Source: Macrobrachium rosenbergii
Lineage: Eukaryota > Arthropoda > Malacostraca > Decapoda > Palaemonidae
DNA: 64,000 bases
Direction of reading: 5' to 3'
Assembly (NCBI RefSeq): GCF_040412425.1
Contig: NC_089782.1
Span: forward strand, 41,968,822 to 42,032,821
Shown: positions 24,420-36,726 of the stretch, piece by piece
Layout of the letters: each line of letters opens with the position of its first letter
Position numbering within the stretch: position 1 is the first letter of the stretch
Program-made: the position numbers and the translations under genes
The notes under the pieces: generated by a model
Seen by the model: the letters and a program-made list of their open reading frames with translations, nothing else
What the model was told of the DNA's origin: nothing
Databases searched by the model: none

Positions 24420-27400
24420 TGCTTAGCCGGGGGGCCCCAGATCCCCTAGTGAAGGAAACTTCACTTTTTGCCAAAAGTTTCCCTATAACACTGCTCATGA
24501 GCATTGGCAAAAATATGATCAGTTTTGAGGTTAAGTACAGGTTAATTACAGTCGAGCGACAAAAAATAACAGTAAATTCTTGATAAGCAACCAAAATACT
24601 ATAGGAGTAAATTTCCAAGGTAATACCCAACGCGGAGCTAATACATAGTTCTACCAGAAAAAATACATAGTTCATTCGTATCATCAGTAGCAATCACCAA
24701 AAAATGCCTGAATCATGAAATGGTACCCAACAAAACACTTATTGGGATGCACTTAATCATACTATCTGTAACCTGTTTGAACCTCACTAAGGTTTGTTAA
24801 TCCAAATCTGCTACATTACTTTTCAGCTTATTTAATAGAGGGGCCCCATTCAGTTTAAATAGCCAAAATACATATTTATAATATATAGACTTCAAACCCT
24901 TATGTTCATACTATACTGCAAAATATCACTTATCTCAAACTCACATTCTGGAGAAAATATTTTGATCTTGAATTTTTTCTGATGGTAAATCCTTGTCCAG
25001 GACTTTTTGAAGTATGATATAGCCTAGAATAAAGGTTAACGGATCAGATATGGTTGGAGGCTCACATTGAGGTGTGGGGATTTTTCTCTTCCATGAATTG
25101 TTATTATGATGACAATCATAATAACAGTCATAATAAGCTCTGTGTCGTACCTCAAGTGAATGCCTGGATACAGCCCAGGAAATGTAGTTAATGACAATCT
25201 ACATGTAGAATTCCTGTAGGAAATGAGTCGGAGGAAAACCTTGTTTAAAGATCCACATGTTCACTGGCCACATGAACCAACCATCAGTTGTAAGGCTCCA
25301 AGTCTTTCTTTGAAACATTTGCAATCAAGAAAACATTTGTTGGGTAGAATTTATGTGAAATGGAAGTTGGAATACTATACAGTATTGTCATACTTAAAGA
25401 CATTCCAAGAATAGGATGTATGCACCTGTAATAAACTATAATGGTATGGAATACTTCAGAGGAACAAGAGTTTAAAGGCTTATAGTTAAGGAGGGAGACA
25501 TATGCGCCATGTATGATAATGACAAGGAGTAGGTGGAATTGCAGAAACTGTTTGAGCTATAAGGGATTTTAAACTTTGTATATATAAGGAGCATTAGGAG
25601 TGGAACATTTATATTTGCAATACTGGGGTATATATAAGGAGCATTAGGAGTGGAACATTTATATTTGCAATACTGGGGACAGAAGTTAGAATGGTCAATC
25701 AGATAGTAATCTTTTACTTTATTAATTACAAATGTTATTAGCAAATAAGACTGGCAGAACATTTGAGAATAAATTAGTAAAATTATTGAATGCTGTATAA
25801 ACTGAAATTAGCTGACTGAATATTTTGGTAACAGGTTTTGAAGTTAATAAGATCACTTATCAGAAAAAATTATCATATACAGGGAGTGCATAACAATAGC
25901 CTTGGACATATTCAAAATTGTTCCAAAGTAAGACTTGCTCTCTTCATGGTTACTCAGTTGTAGTTGTGTAATTTAGGTCTCTGACATGAAAGCTGTAAGT
26001 TATCAGTAAAATTTGTAGGTTAGAACAGGTAGGGTTGAGCTGCTTGACTTGGCAAAGGGCCACACTGTAGCAGTTGTTGTGGTATGTTAAGCAGGAGTAA
26101 AGAACATTGTTTTATTTTTCAATGGCAGTAAGAAACATTGCCTTACAATAGCTGTTACTTCAGTATTGAGAGGGCCAACTGACAAAGAATTTACCAGGCT
26201 GATCATCTTCCTCATCCTAGAAGATGGGAAATGACCTGAGAAGCTGGGTAAAGTCTCTAATCTCTTACCCATCATCCTCAGTTTGAAGCTTCATTTAGTC
26301 ATTAAATCTAGATTTCCCTGTATTTTCATTAGTTTAGTGGTTTCCTATACTCTTTTGGCTTTGTGTATTAATTTAAACATCATTCCCTCTTATTATCTTG
26401 AGCTGATGTCTTTGGGTAGTTGGTGCATGCAGTACCCTTCACGTAGGCTTTGCTTAATTAGTTAGAATATTTGTGCTGGTATTTTTGGCTGTTGAATTGT
26501 CTAGAACACTAAATTTGATTGCTTAATACTAGGCGGTGACCATGAAACCACTAGTCTTATACTTTGGTCCGTGACATACCATCTGTATCATGGCCTATTT
26601 TTTAGCCTGTGTTCTTGTATTTGCATTTGATCCTGTCTTTTTCTTGATAGTGTCGTGTTGCCTTCTCAAATTCACACCAACGGTTAGGGATAAATTTTTG
26701 AAATTTCAGAAAATTTCAAAACTTCACATACGTCACAGAGAAGTTCATAACCTCTTGTTGATCCACCTAAGTGATTAGTGTACTTCCCATCAGTTGGTTG
26801 AGTTTTTAACTGTATTTTTGTTAAATGTTCTTGTTTTTGTGCATATACCTATATATTCTTTTGGTTGCGTTATTGTTCTGATGTATGTTTCGTATCCCAT
26901 ACTTTGTATCGTGTATTCAGTTTCATTTTCATTGTGGTTAATTTGTGTAAGAGATGTGCATTAACGTTTTATTCTTTGATTCTGTATCTGTGGTTTCATT
27001 TGAACATTTAGGAATATTGCAAGCCTTAATTTGGAAATAGAGATCCTTTTTTAATTTTTTTTCCAGAAAAAAACCTTTTCCTAGAAGGATCTTTTTAACA
27101 ATTATGTAGAAAGTCCATGTTGGCAAAATTGGAGCAAAGAAAGATCAGATTATTGACAATTCATAATTTACTTAAAACCCATGTAGTACAAAAAATATAC
27201 GTACTTTATACTGTTGTGCATTCTGCGGCCCTTGCATCCTTCATCTTCTCAGATGTCTGCAGTTCAGATGCCTCCTCCACTGGTGTTAAGGTTGCTTTGG
27301 GTGCTAACTTTGATAAGTTAGTATTGTTGAAATTCATGACTCTTTGTTTCTTAATAAGTATGTCCTCGTGCAGATTTAAAAGCTAACATCCAGTTAGCAA

Positions 27401-30190
27401 AAACAGTCCAAATGAAAGTCTTTTAGGCAGATGTTAGGTGATAGGGTTAGACCTTCCTCACTAGCAGCAACTCTGTTCAGAAACCTCCATCCAGTTTCTT
27501 AAGTATGTCAAGTACTTTTCGTAACCAGCATATTTCTAGCTGTCCTTATGCACAGTTATGGTGTACAATGTAACTTTGTTGTATGTACAGTATTGTGTTA
27601 TCCTTCTCAGTGGGCATTCATTATTTGTGGAACTGTGCTTGTATATTCACAAACAAAATGCAGTTAATATTTTAAAATAGTTTTGATGCTTGCATGTCTG
27701 TTGTTGGTGTTGTCTTGTTAAAGTGTCTCGGCAGAAGCATGTGATAGTATAAATTTTTTTTTCTTATGTATGTCATTGTCCCCTCTCCCCCTTTTTTTTT
27801 TTTTTTTTTTTTATCTTTTATAGACATGAAAATGTGAATTAACAGGCAACTACCTGGTAGTCTCACCTGGAATGGGATTTTCCTTTAATAGACTGGAACT
27901 CATAGAATTGGAGGTGGTCTAAAGGCCAGCCATCAGAGACCATTCTCTAGAAGTGACAGGTGTCTCGAAGTTTAACAGCTGTGTTATGCTGTGGTCTTTT
28001 CACTTAGGAACTACATGGGAACAAGGCTCAAGTGCCCCTGAGAATGGATACTAAAGATCCCTTTCTAAGTGAAGGAGAGATCTTGTGTGTCCCATGACTT
28101 GTTCAGGGGTTTTAACATGAAGCAGTAAATGCCTGCTGCCAATTCTAACAAATCCATCTCTTAGTAGGCATTCCTCAAGTAAAATTTTTCCCCATTCACC
28201 ATGTGGGTTCTCCTCAGTAAGCTTGTCAAGCCTTAATAGCATCACTGAGATCCCAGTTTGAGCTGTTTTTAGGCTTGCTATATTATCTGACCAACCTGCT
28301 GAGAGAATTGATCGGAGTGCAGCTTACTTCTACATCAGTCATACTTCTGTTAAATCCTTCACAACCCTCAGATGCAGAATCTTCAAATTTGGAAGTTATC
28401 CAGGAATGATTGCTACAGGGTTTTCCCAACAAGTTGCATTCATGATATCCATACTCAACACTTACCAGCTACTTCAGTATTTTCCTTAAAGAGTAAAAAG
28501 GTTATCCCTAGCCAACCCTAGCCAAGCTCAAGTATTGATAAGCTTTTTCTAATTACTATACTGTACTGGTATTCCAAGTAAATCTCGTAAGTCTTCAAAG
28601 CTGATATCTTTTTCAGAAATTTAAAGGGATTTAAATACTAAGCATGACCCCTTTGTGGTGTTCTGGAACTTACCAATTGCATTGCATTATCTTCTTCTTG
28701 ATACAGTATTCATATTTCCCATACAGTACTAGGAAGTAGGCTGCATTACCAAATAGTGATCAGTTTTGGGAGTTATAATACTCTCTGGTTTACAAATACT
28801 AATAGCTTAAATAGTGTAGAGGCATGATCATGACACCCTTTGCAATATTTAGTATGAAGAATGTATAGTGAGGTGAAATGAATACAATCTATTACAGTAC
28901 ATTGCCTCTAATCTTCAGTGTAAAAGGACAGCTAGATGTAGATGCTTCAGAATTTCTCTGTCAAGGCTTCACATAGAGTGACCTCAAAAGGTGCTATCTC
29001 ACTTGGATGAAGGAGATGTTTGCCTTTGTTATTTAGTGAATAAAATACTGTTCCTATATAGAAAATACCCCATTTCCCAGTGTCAAAAACACTCCCCCAA
29101 GTTTGGAATGTTAAAATTTGGATAAAATAAACATGAAAGTTAGGTTTTACTGTCACGAATTAATGGCTTTGTTTTGACTGGTGTGCTGTACTCATTTGAC
29201 TGTTTTAGAGCATTAAAGTACCGTGGGTCCAGCTGCAACAGTGTATTGAGTATTGTAATTTTTCAGATCATTTATAGTAAATGTACTTAAAGTTTTTTCT
29301 TGTTCATTGATTTAGATATTTAATAAGCTTTTCTGAAGTCAACTTACCATCAAACTGAAAAACTTGAATAGATTACCAAGTATTGTAGATGGTATAAGCT
29401 GCCCAGCCATGATTGTAGGAAATTTTCTTGGCCAAGTGTCTTAGTGTGTGCTAATGGGTGGGGCTACAGGTTGTGCATTTGTTTTTTAAAGATTTTCACA
29501 GTACCACATGGATATAGGCTTACACAGCAATTGTTTTTAAACTCAGATAAAGGAAAAGTTAAACACCTTGGTAGTAATTACAGTACTAGAAATACGGAAT
29601 AACAGTTACATGTGAAAAACACCATACAAACTTAACATCCAAATAGAAAAGAATATAAAAAGAATAAAGATTAAAATCTACACAGTGCAGATATTACAAA
29701 TGAGAAGAAACATTGTAATCTTCAAAACCTGAGAATATTTTGCATATCGTTACCATGTTACCATTTTTAAAAGTAATATGAACATGACAAGAACATGTGT
29801 GATTATGATAGTCTTGCTGTAGAGAGATTTATTGATAAGGGAATGAATCTTTGTGAGTACTTATAACAGCCTTCCTTTGGAAGGTTACCTGGGTTAGACA
29901 GTCAATTTCCGTCAGATATTTCAGGGAAAACGTAGAGTTTTTTATGCCAGGAAGTACAGTGCATGCATGAGAAAAAGACAAGATTTTTTTCTTTAACAAA
30001 TTCTTAAGATCTGCTAAGGTACTATTTGGGATAAAAGGCAATAAAGACAAAGAGGTTTGCATTTATGAAATTTAAAGATTATTGTAAACTTTGTAATTTT
30101 CATGAAATCTTACTTCCTGTAATTTTCATGAAATCTTTGTCTCCTGTCTCAAAGATCAACCATCGCAACAGTACCTGGGGTGACTCCATT
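24420..30190 (+). other. CpG-poor DNA, probably part of the small-Maf first intron
   Basis: No exon, RNA gene or intact transposon was recognised over about 5.8 kb. Small ORFs here lack domains. A 51-base unit containing GGAGCATTAGGAGTGGAACA is tandemly duplicated at about 25578-25679. A 27-base duplication (TAATTTTCATGAAATCTT) lies at about 30090-30140. A T-run occurs at 27790-27812. CpG is scarce compared with the first 24 kb. Assignment to an intron is inference from the downstream Maf exons and depends on where its first exon lies. Confidence 0.4.
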
Positions 30191-30306
30191 GAAGTGGGCA
30201 TTCTTCATTTGGGATTATTAGACATGTAAAAGTTAACCACCGCTGATTACTCACTTGTAACCAGCTGGTCTGTCACTGTTGTGCACAGAATACAAGGCTT
30301 TTGTAA

Positions 30307-30596
30307 AAAATGATATTTTAATGATAAAATAAAGTTTGTTCATACTTACCTGGCAGATATATATACAGCTGTATTTCTCAAAATCCGACAGAATTTCAAA
30401 ACTCGCGGCACACGCTCAGTGTGACACAAGTACTCATTCCATCAAGCTGGGTGGCGGGAATCAAAGAACCATTCCATTTTCTATTCAGATTTTCTAGTGC
30501 CACTGTCTCCTGAGGGGAGGTGGGTGGGCACTATAATTATATATATCTGCCAGGTCAGTATGAACAAACTTTATTTTATCATTAAAATATCATTTT
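30307..30596. repeat. 290-bp palindromic sub-element at the DIRS left end
   Basis: Bases 30307-30362 (AAAATGATATTTTAATGATA onward) recur as a near-exact reverse complement at 30541-30596. Together they enclose a copy of the DIRS end repeat. Immediately after it (30597 on) a second copy of the ACTTACCTGTCAGATATA end starts in the same orientation as the first. This is either a nested MITE or a rearranged terminus, such as the complementary regions known in DIRS elements. Confidence 0.65.
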
Positions 30597-31049
30597 GTTA
30601 ATGAAACTTACCTGTCAGATATACAGCTGAATCCCACCATTGGAGGTGGGTAGAGACAGAATAGGATTTAGGAAACAAATAAATGTAGGCGATTGACGCC
30701 TTGGTTCCTTACCTGTTAGCATAGCTGACTTCGAGGTTACTGTCACCCAAGCCTGCTTCTGCTTTACTAGATTCTCCAGCAAGGTAGGGACCTATAAAGC
30801 TGGTGAGATCTAGATGACCTGTCCACGGGGCGTGACCACAATGGGACTAGATCATATGACCATACTGAGAGGAAAAGGAGCAACAACCAACCACCTGACC
30901 GTCCCTATCTAAGCCATTGAACCTAACATAGGCTAAAATTGGGATGTCCACATCGGTGGCCACCCAACAACCAAGAATACAAAAACAAGATTAAAAATAC
31001 CACCTAACCCCTAAAGGATAGGATGAGTATTAAACATTCTCCCAACATT

Positions 31050-32002
31050 GTGTCTGCAATCCGTATGGTCCCAGCGAAGAACAGTCTTCAAAAAGTTGAC
31101 TTCACATCCCGACAATGCACGGCGAACACTGAATTACTCAGCAGAAGGTGGCACCCAGAAGATCATTAAGAGACATGTTCTTCTGGAAAGCCACCAGTCG
31201 CGCGATGGCTCTCACTTCATGAGCTTTGACCTTCAGAAGCCTCATGTCACCGTCTTGGCAGGAAGAATGAGCCTCTCTGATAGTACTTCTTAAAAAGAAT
31301 GACAGAGCATTCTTGGACATTGGCAAGATCAGGTCTTCTAACCGAACACCACAGATTGTCCGATGAGGCCTGGCTTTCTTTCGTCCTGGCTAAGTAGAAT
31401 TTGAGAGCCCTGACAGGACACAAGACTCTCTCTGATTCTTGTCCAAGAATCTCTGTCAAACCTTTGATTTCAAAAGTCTTGGGCCACAGGGTTGAAGGAT
31501 TTTCATTTTTGGCAAGAAATAAAGGACTTAGGGAGCAAACGGTATTAGGACCCCTAAAGCCAATATGCTTGCTAATAGCCTGAACTTCACCAACCCTCTT
31601 AGCTTGCCAGAGAAGTTAGGAAAACCGCCTTTCTAGTCACGTTCTTGAGAGAAGCAGAAGACATAGGTTCAAACAACTTGACATAAGAAATTTCAGGACC
31701 ACATCTAGTTTCCAAGGAGGAGTCTACTGGGCCGAGAACCTGACAGTTTCAAAGGATCTCAAGAGATCGTGAAGATCCTTGTTGCACAAGTCTAGACCCC
31801 TGTGTCGGAAGACTGCCGACAGCATACTTTTATAACCCTTAATAGTTAAGACTGCCAGTTTTTCTTTCTCCTGAGATGCAAAAGGAAGTCTGCTATTTGA
31901 GGCACAGAGGTCGTGGTCAGAAATCCTTGCTGCTCTTGCACCATTTCCTAAAAATTGGCCCACTTGACTGATAGACTGAATTAGAAGAGGGTCTTCTGGC
32001 AC
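31050..32002 (-). pseudogene. DIRS tyrosine recombinase, degraded
   Basis: Split over several frames. 31724-32002 gives the N-terminal core-binding part, with LTIKGYKSMLSAVF and LLRSFETVR. 31247-31459 gives the start of the catalytic part, with VLCPVRALKFYLARTKE. 31138-31326 gives LSKNALSF-type sequence and the HxxR box KAHEVRAIA. In the final block (about 31090-31120) the place expected for the catalytic tyrosine before C-R-D-V reads histidine. Recombinases of this family cut with that tyrosine, so the copy would be inactive even without its frameshifts. It would have joined the circular cDNA into the genome without target duplication. Confidence 0.78.
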
Positions 32003-32230
32003 TGGCGATGGCCTTTGCCACTGCTCTCGAAAAACCTCGCTCTTGCCAACTTTGAGATAGTCTGAATGCAGTTAGACTCAGAGCGGGGAGGTTTTGAATC
32101 TTTGAAATGGGGCTGCCTGAGAAGATCTACTCTCAGGGGAGTTTATGGGAAGTCCACAAGGAAGGTCATGACCTCTGTGAACCAATCCGCTGCTGGCCAA
32201 AAGGGGCCTATTAAAGTCATCCTCGTTCCT

Positions 32231-32674
32231 TCAGACGTTGAGAATTTTCTGATCACTTCTCCCAGGATCTTGAAGGAGGAAAGCGTAAAGATCTAGGCCC
32301 TTCCAGTCCCAGAGGAGGGCATCTACTGCTAAGGCTCCTGGATCTAAGACAGGAGAGCAGTAAAGAGGAAGCCTCTTTGTTCTGGACGTCGCAAAGAGGT
32401 CCACTAGGGGACGTCCCCATGCGTCCACAGATCTAAACACACCTCCTCGTGAAGGGTCCATTTTATCAGAAGTTGATGCTGCCGACTGAGAAGGTGGGAT
32501 ATTCTCCACGCCCATAGAACCTAGTGAGAATTGTGATCCCCGAGCATGAGTCCAAAGCAGGATCTCCTTTGCCAGGTTGAACAGGGAACGGTCCCTGCGA
32601 GTATCCCTGCTTCTTGGAGGTAAGCTAAGGCTGTGGTGTTGTCTCGAATTCACTTGAACAACCCTGCCTGACAA
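32231..32674 (-). pseudogene. DIRS RNase H-side/C-terminal polymerase segment
   Basis: An open frame of 147 codons carrying WGRPLVDLFATSRTKRLPLY, then SPVLDPGALAVDALLWDW. This is the conserved block that follows RNase H in DIRS and related polymerases, of the form DLFAT...LP.Y.SP..DP.A..VDAL..DW. It continues the reverse transcriptase to its right on the minus strand and precedes the recombinase. The frame starts and ends without native boundaries, so it is a fragment. Confidence 0.75.
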
Positions 32675-32891
32675 CTATCCTCGAAGAATTGAAGGGCCAG
32701 ATGGATAGCATCTAATTCTTTGAGATTGATGTGCCAGGACACCTGTTCCCCTCTCCAGGTGCCTGACACTTCTTCCCTCCTAGTGTTGCTCCCCCATCCC
32801 TCCCTGGACGCGTTTGGAAAACAACACTACGTCGGGGCTCTGAAGATTGAGAGAAACCCCTTCTGCCAGTAACAAGGGTCGAGCCACCACC

Positions 32892-33689
32892 TCAGGTGAG
32901 TCTTGACAGAGGAGAGATCTTCAAAATCTCTTCCAGGTTCTCCTTGTTCATCCAGTTCTCCGCTAGAAAAACTGGAGCGGTCTGAGATGGAGTCTTCCCA
33001 GGGAAACAAACTTCTCCAGCGAGGAAATGGTCCCCAGCAAACTCATCCATTCCCTCACCGAGCATGTTTCCTTCCCTAGAAGAAACGAAACTTTGATGGT
33101 TGTTGTTGAAGTTCTTGGGATGGAAAAGCTTCCAAAGCCACTGAATCCATCTGAATCCCCAGATGACGATGGACTGAGTCGGATCAGATGGGACTTCTCT
33201 TTGTTGACTAGAAGTCCCAGGGACTTCGGCAACTCCAATGTCGAATTCAGGTCCTCCAGACACTGAGCTTGGGAAGAAGCTCAATGAGCCAATCGTTCAG
33301 GTAAACTCAGCTTGCGGATCCCCCGCCATGAAGCCACCTCGCCACATTTCTCATGATCACAGTGAATATCATGGGGCTGTGCTTAGACCAAAGCAAAGAG
33401 CTCTGAATTGAAGACTCTTCCCCCCAGTACAAACCTCAGGTACTGTCTTGACTGAGGATGTATGGGAACATGGAAGTATTATAGGTTGTAAGTCCAGAGA
33501 GACCATCCAATCTCCTGGTCTTAGAGCTCCTAGAACAGACTGGGACGTTTCCATCTTGAACTTCTCTTTGACAATGAAGCGGTTCAGTCTGCTTACGTCA
33601 GTACTGGTCTCCATCCTCCCGACTGTTTCGGAACTAAGAACAGTGGTTGTAGAACCCCGGAGAAATTCCAGCTCCTGAACTTGCTCCAC
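32892..33689 (-). pseudogene. DIRS reverse transcriptase, broken
   Basis: 33369-33689 carries the fingers/palm start, with SRLNRFIVKEKFKMET, a VSLDLQ motif (first catalytic Asp present) and FRALCFGLSTAP. After a frame change the active-site box, normally YLDDW in this group, reads YLNDW (plus-strand 33286-33303), with Asn for the first Asp. The thumb follows in another frame (32963-33238), with LPKSLGLLVNKEKSHL, SVREWMSLLG and LGRLHLRPLQFF. At least two frameshifts and the lost Asp make it non-functional. Confidence 0.8.
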
Positions 33690-34715
33690 AGCTCTTTTTC
33701 AGCAACTGCTCCAAAAGATCTAAAAGGATCTGTTGTTTTTCCCAATGGTAGGAGAAGCGAGATCCTTGGGTGACGTTTTCATAAAAAATAAATGGCGAAT
33801 CGAGAAAGGATCTTGTAGCCTTTCTCTAGAACTTCGATGGACCAGGAGTCCCCCCTTTTGCTCCCCTCCCGCAAAATGAAAGAAGCCTGGCTCCCACAGG
33901 TGTCTGGAGGTGCTGAAGATCACTTTCTGCCCCTGGGTTTGGGGCTGCTCCTCTGGTTCAACCTCTCCCGATGGAGTCGATTTAGAGGAAGAAGCTCCTC
34001 CACGAAAGGGCTTTGTTTCTTCTTGGAGGACAGAACTGAAGCAGAAGAAGTAGAAGGGACTGAAGGAGGTCTAGAAGAATGGGCCAAAGATCTTGCGTGG
34101 CCTTCTCCTTAAGACTAGAAGCGATGGTCCTTGATTAAAGGCTGGGGAAAAGATGGCTCTCAAAGGGGCAAACAATAATTCAGCCCTTTGCCAGAAACTG
34201 ACTTGGAGGTGAAATTGCAGTTACAAGGCCCTCTTCTTCAAAAGACCTGTACAAAAATGGGAAGCCAGTTCTCTGAGCCATCCCTGACGGCCTTGTCCAT
34301 GCAATTCAAAACACTGGATAGCTCCCCAGGCTGATCGAGTCCATGGGCTTCAAGCTTTTAGGTCCAAAGCACCCAAGCACCAGTCTAAAAGTTGAAAACT
34401 TCCATGGATCGGAAGAGTCCCTTCAGATGATGGTCATTCTCGGACATCGTCCCACGAAACCTTAGCAGTCGACAGATGGGACCTCCTGGAAGCGTGACAA
34501 GGCTGGCGAAAATCTCCTTGAGACGAAGAAGGAGCTCTAGAACTGTTTTCTTCACCTGTCTCATACCACATGCCAGCCTTACCTGAGAGAGCTTAGATGG
34601 AGGAAGGGCAAAGAAGTCTTACCATGGGTCTTCCATTCCTCCATCCAGGCGTTAACCTTCTTGAAACCCTCTTGGTAGCCAGTGAAGAAGTCATCTTCAC
34701 AAACCAGGCGCTCTC

Positions 34716-35930
34716 TTAGCTTTGGAAGAGGCAAGCTGCGAAAGGAGGAGAGAGAGGAGCCGAGGGTTTAAACTTGTCACCGAATAAGTCCTTAAGAAGA
34801 CCGGTTAACACCTGGTAGTCAAGACGAGGAAGCAGAAGGTTGATCAAATCCCGCAGGCTCTGAATCGCCAGAACTTCTCCTTCATGAATGGGAACCAAGA
34901 AATCACATAAAGCTTTTCGGGAATCCTTGAGGTCCAATACGGAAGAGGGATCTAAATTTCTCAGCATGATCTGAATGCTCTGGAACGTCCCGACGAATTG
35001 GCGCACTAAAGAGCGTCTGGCGAAGGTCCTGAAGAGCATCCTTGGGAGCCCAACCTTCGTCATGCTGAGCGCCCTGCCGGCGTCCTGCACGGCAGCGAGA
35101 GAGCGCCCTGATAATACTCCTGCACGGCAGCGAAGCGTCCTGACTTAAATCCCTGCACGGCAGCGAGAGAAGCGCCCTGACGAGCAGCTAACGGCGTCCT
35201 GGATAGCTGCTGAAGAATGCGTCGTGATGATGACGAAATCACGAAAGGGAACTCTATTAGCTGTGAGGGCGACAAGGCTCTAATCTTCAGACGGTGGACG
35301 AAAAAAAGGAGCAGGAGAAGGGGACTTCCTGGACTTCTTGATGGGAAGCCTCAAGTCCTTGCGACGACGAGGTTCTGATTCCTTCTCTGCAAGAAGAGAG
35401 GCCAACTGACGCTGCATATCTCAGTGAATAGATACTCTTGGATGGAGAGGTCTCATATCCAGGAGGAGAGGAATCCTCCCGGGAAGAAGAGGGTGAGGGC
35501 GCCTTCTTCTTCCTCAAGGAACAAGAACAGTTCTCTCCTTAGAGCGACTGGGGCGCTCGCAAACGCCCTCCTCTGACGACGTTCTGGTCCTCTTTGTAGA
35601 AAAGCTTCAAAATAACTAAAGACGGAGAAAACTGAACGTGTATTCTTCTCTGGAAGCTCCTCTTCAGATCGAGAGTCCTTACGAAATTCCACCCCTATTT
35701 AAAGGGAGGACGCCTTGAGGACGCGAAAAGCAGTCCTTGAGATTAACGACCATCAAACTCCTGGCAGCCTGGGAAGTGACAACAGGACCTGCCGAAGGGA
35801 CGTCAGATCGGTGGGAAGCCCCCAGCCACCCTCTTACGAAGTTTCTTGACATGCCTTCTCCCTGAGTCCTGGGAGTCTGACAGAGGTCCAGGCCTAGAAG
35901 CATTATGGGGCCGATCTGAAGATTTTCCAC
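34716..35930 (-). pseudogene. DIRS gag-like region, degraded
   Basis: Several short minus-strand frames precede the reverse transcriptase, as gag does in this order. 34716-35090 is a helical, Leu/Arg-rich segment (for example SVLDLKDSRKALCDFLVPIH) resembling a capsid-like domain. 35060-35275 includes a threefold GCACGGCAGCGA repeat. 35287-35692 is Ser/Glu/Arg-rich. I see no zinc knuckle. The assignment rests on position more than on sequence. Confidence 0.5.
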
Positions 35931-36726
35931 ACAACACTATGGGGGAACACTACACTGCACAGCACTTTGGAGATGACACTTTGTTTTCTAGAGCACGGAT
36001 GGTGTTCATGATCTCCGTCAGGGCCAAACCCTCCGCAGACACAACCTCAGGGCCCGAAGGCAAAACCACAGGGACAGGTACAACAAAATGTCTACATTAG
36101 GATTATCAGGTGAAGAAATAACCTTGACTCTTCACACACTCCTGGAGGAGGACCTCCTGATCCTGTCACGCTCTAACTTAAAGAACATAAGAATCATACA
36201 ATTTCCAGCTCGCATCAGACAAAGGCTCACACTCTTTGCAGCGATCATTGATCAAACATACATGCCCCCTACACCTCATGCAAACTGAGTGAGGGTCTAC
36301 CTGGCCTTCGGTAGCCTCACCTTTCACTCACTCACACAACATACACGAAAACTAGCAGAACTAGTACCAGACATCATTCAAAGAGAGTCAAAAGCAAAAT
36401 CATAAACAGTCCACAAAAAATTCGTATGCCAATCCACAAGCCAAAGTCAAAACCAAAAGTCAAGAGAATACTCAAGTGGAAAACTATGCAAGTTAACGAA
36501 ATCCAGAGGCAGAGGTACTGTAAACAGATGTTAACAGTACCTGCGACAGAGAAAATCTGAATAGAAAATGGGAATGGTTCGATTCCGCCACCCAGCCATT
36601 TAATGAGTATTCTTCACCTGGGATTATTAGACATGTAAAAGTTAACCACCGTTTTGAAATTACTGTCGGATTTGGAGAAATACAGCTGTATATATATCTG
36701 ACAGGTAAGTTTCATGAACAAACATT

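Larger units (their letters stand above)
30307..36726 (-). mobile_element. DIRS-like tyrosine-recombinase retrotransposon, decayed
   Basis: A 6.4-kb element on the minus strand. Inverted end repeats of about 190 bases (30307-30500 and about 36540-36726) share GATATATATACAGCTGTATT, TCCGACAG and TTTTCTATTCAGATTTTC. Between them, in minus-strand order, come gag-like segments (about 36.0-34.7 kb), a reverse transcriptase (33.7-32.9 kb), an RNase-H-side domain (32.7-32.2 kb) and a tyrosine recombinase (32.0-31.05 kb). Inverted repeats plus a recombinase in place of a DDE integrase are the marks of the DIRS order. All frames are broken and key residues are changed, so it is dead. The left end also holds a 290-bp palindromic sub-element. 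It probably sits in a small-Maf intron. Confidence 0.85.

Noticed and set aside
31048..34112. Plus-strand ORFs over the DIRS region
   Set aside because: They are antisense shadows of the minus-strand recombinase and polymerase frames.
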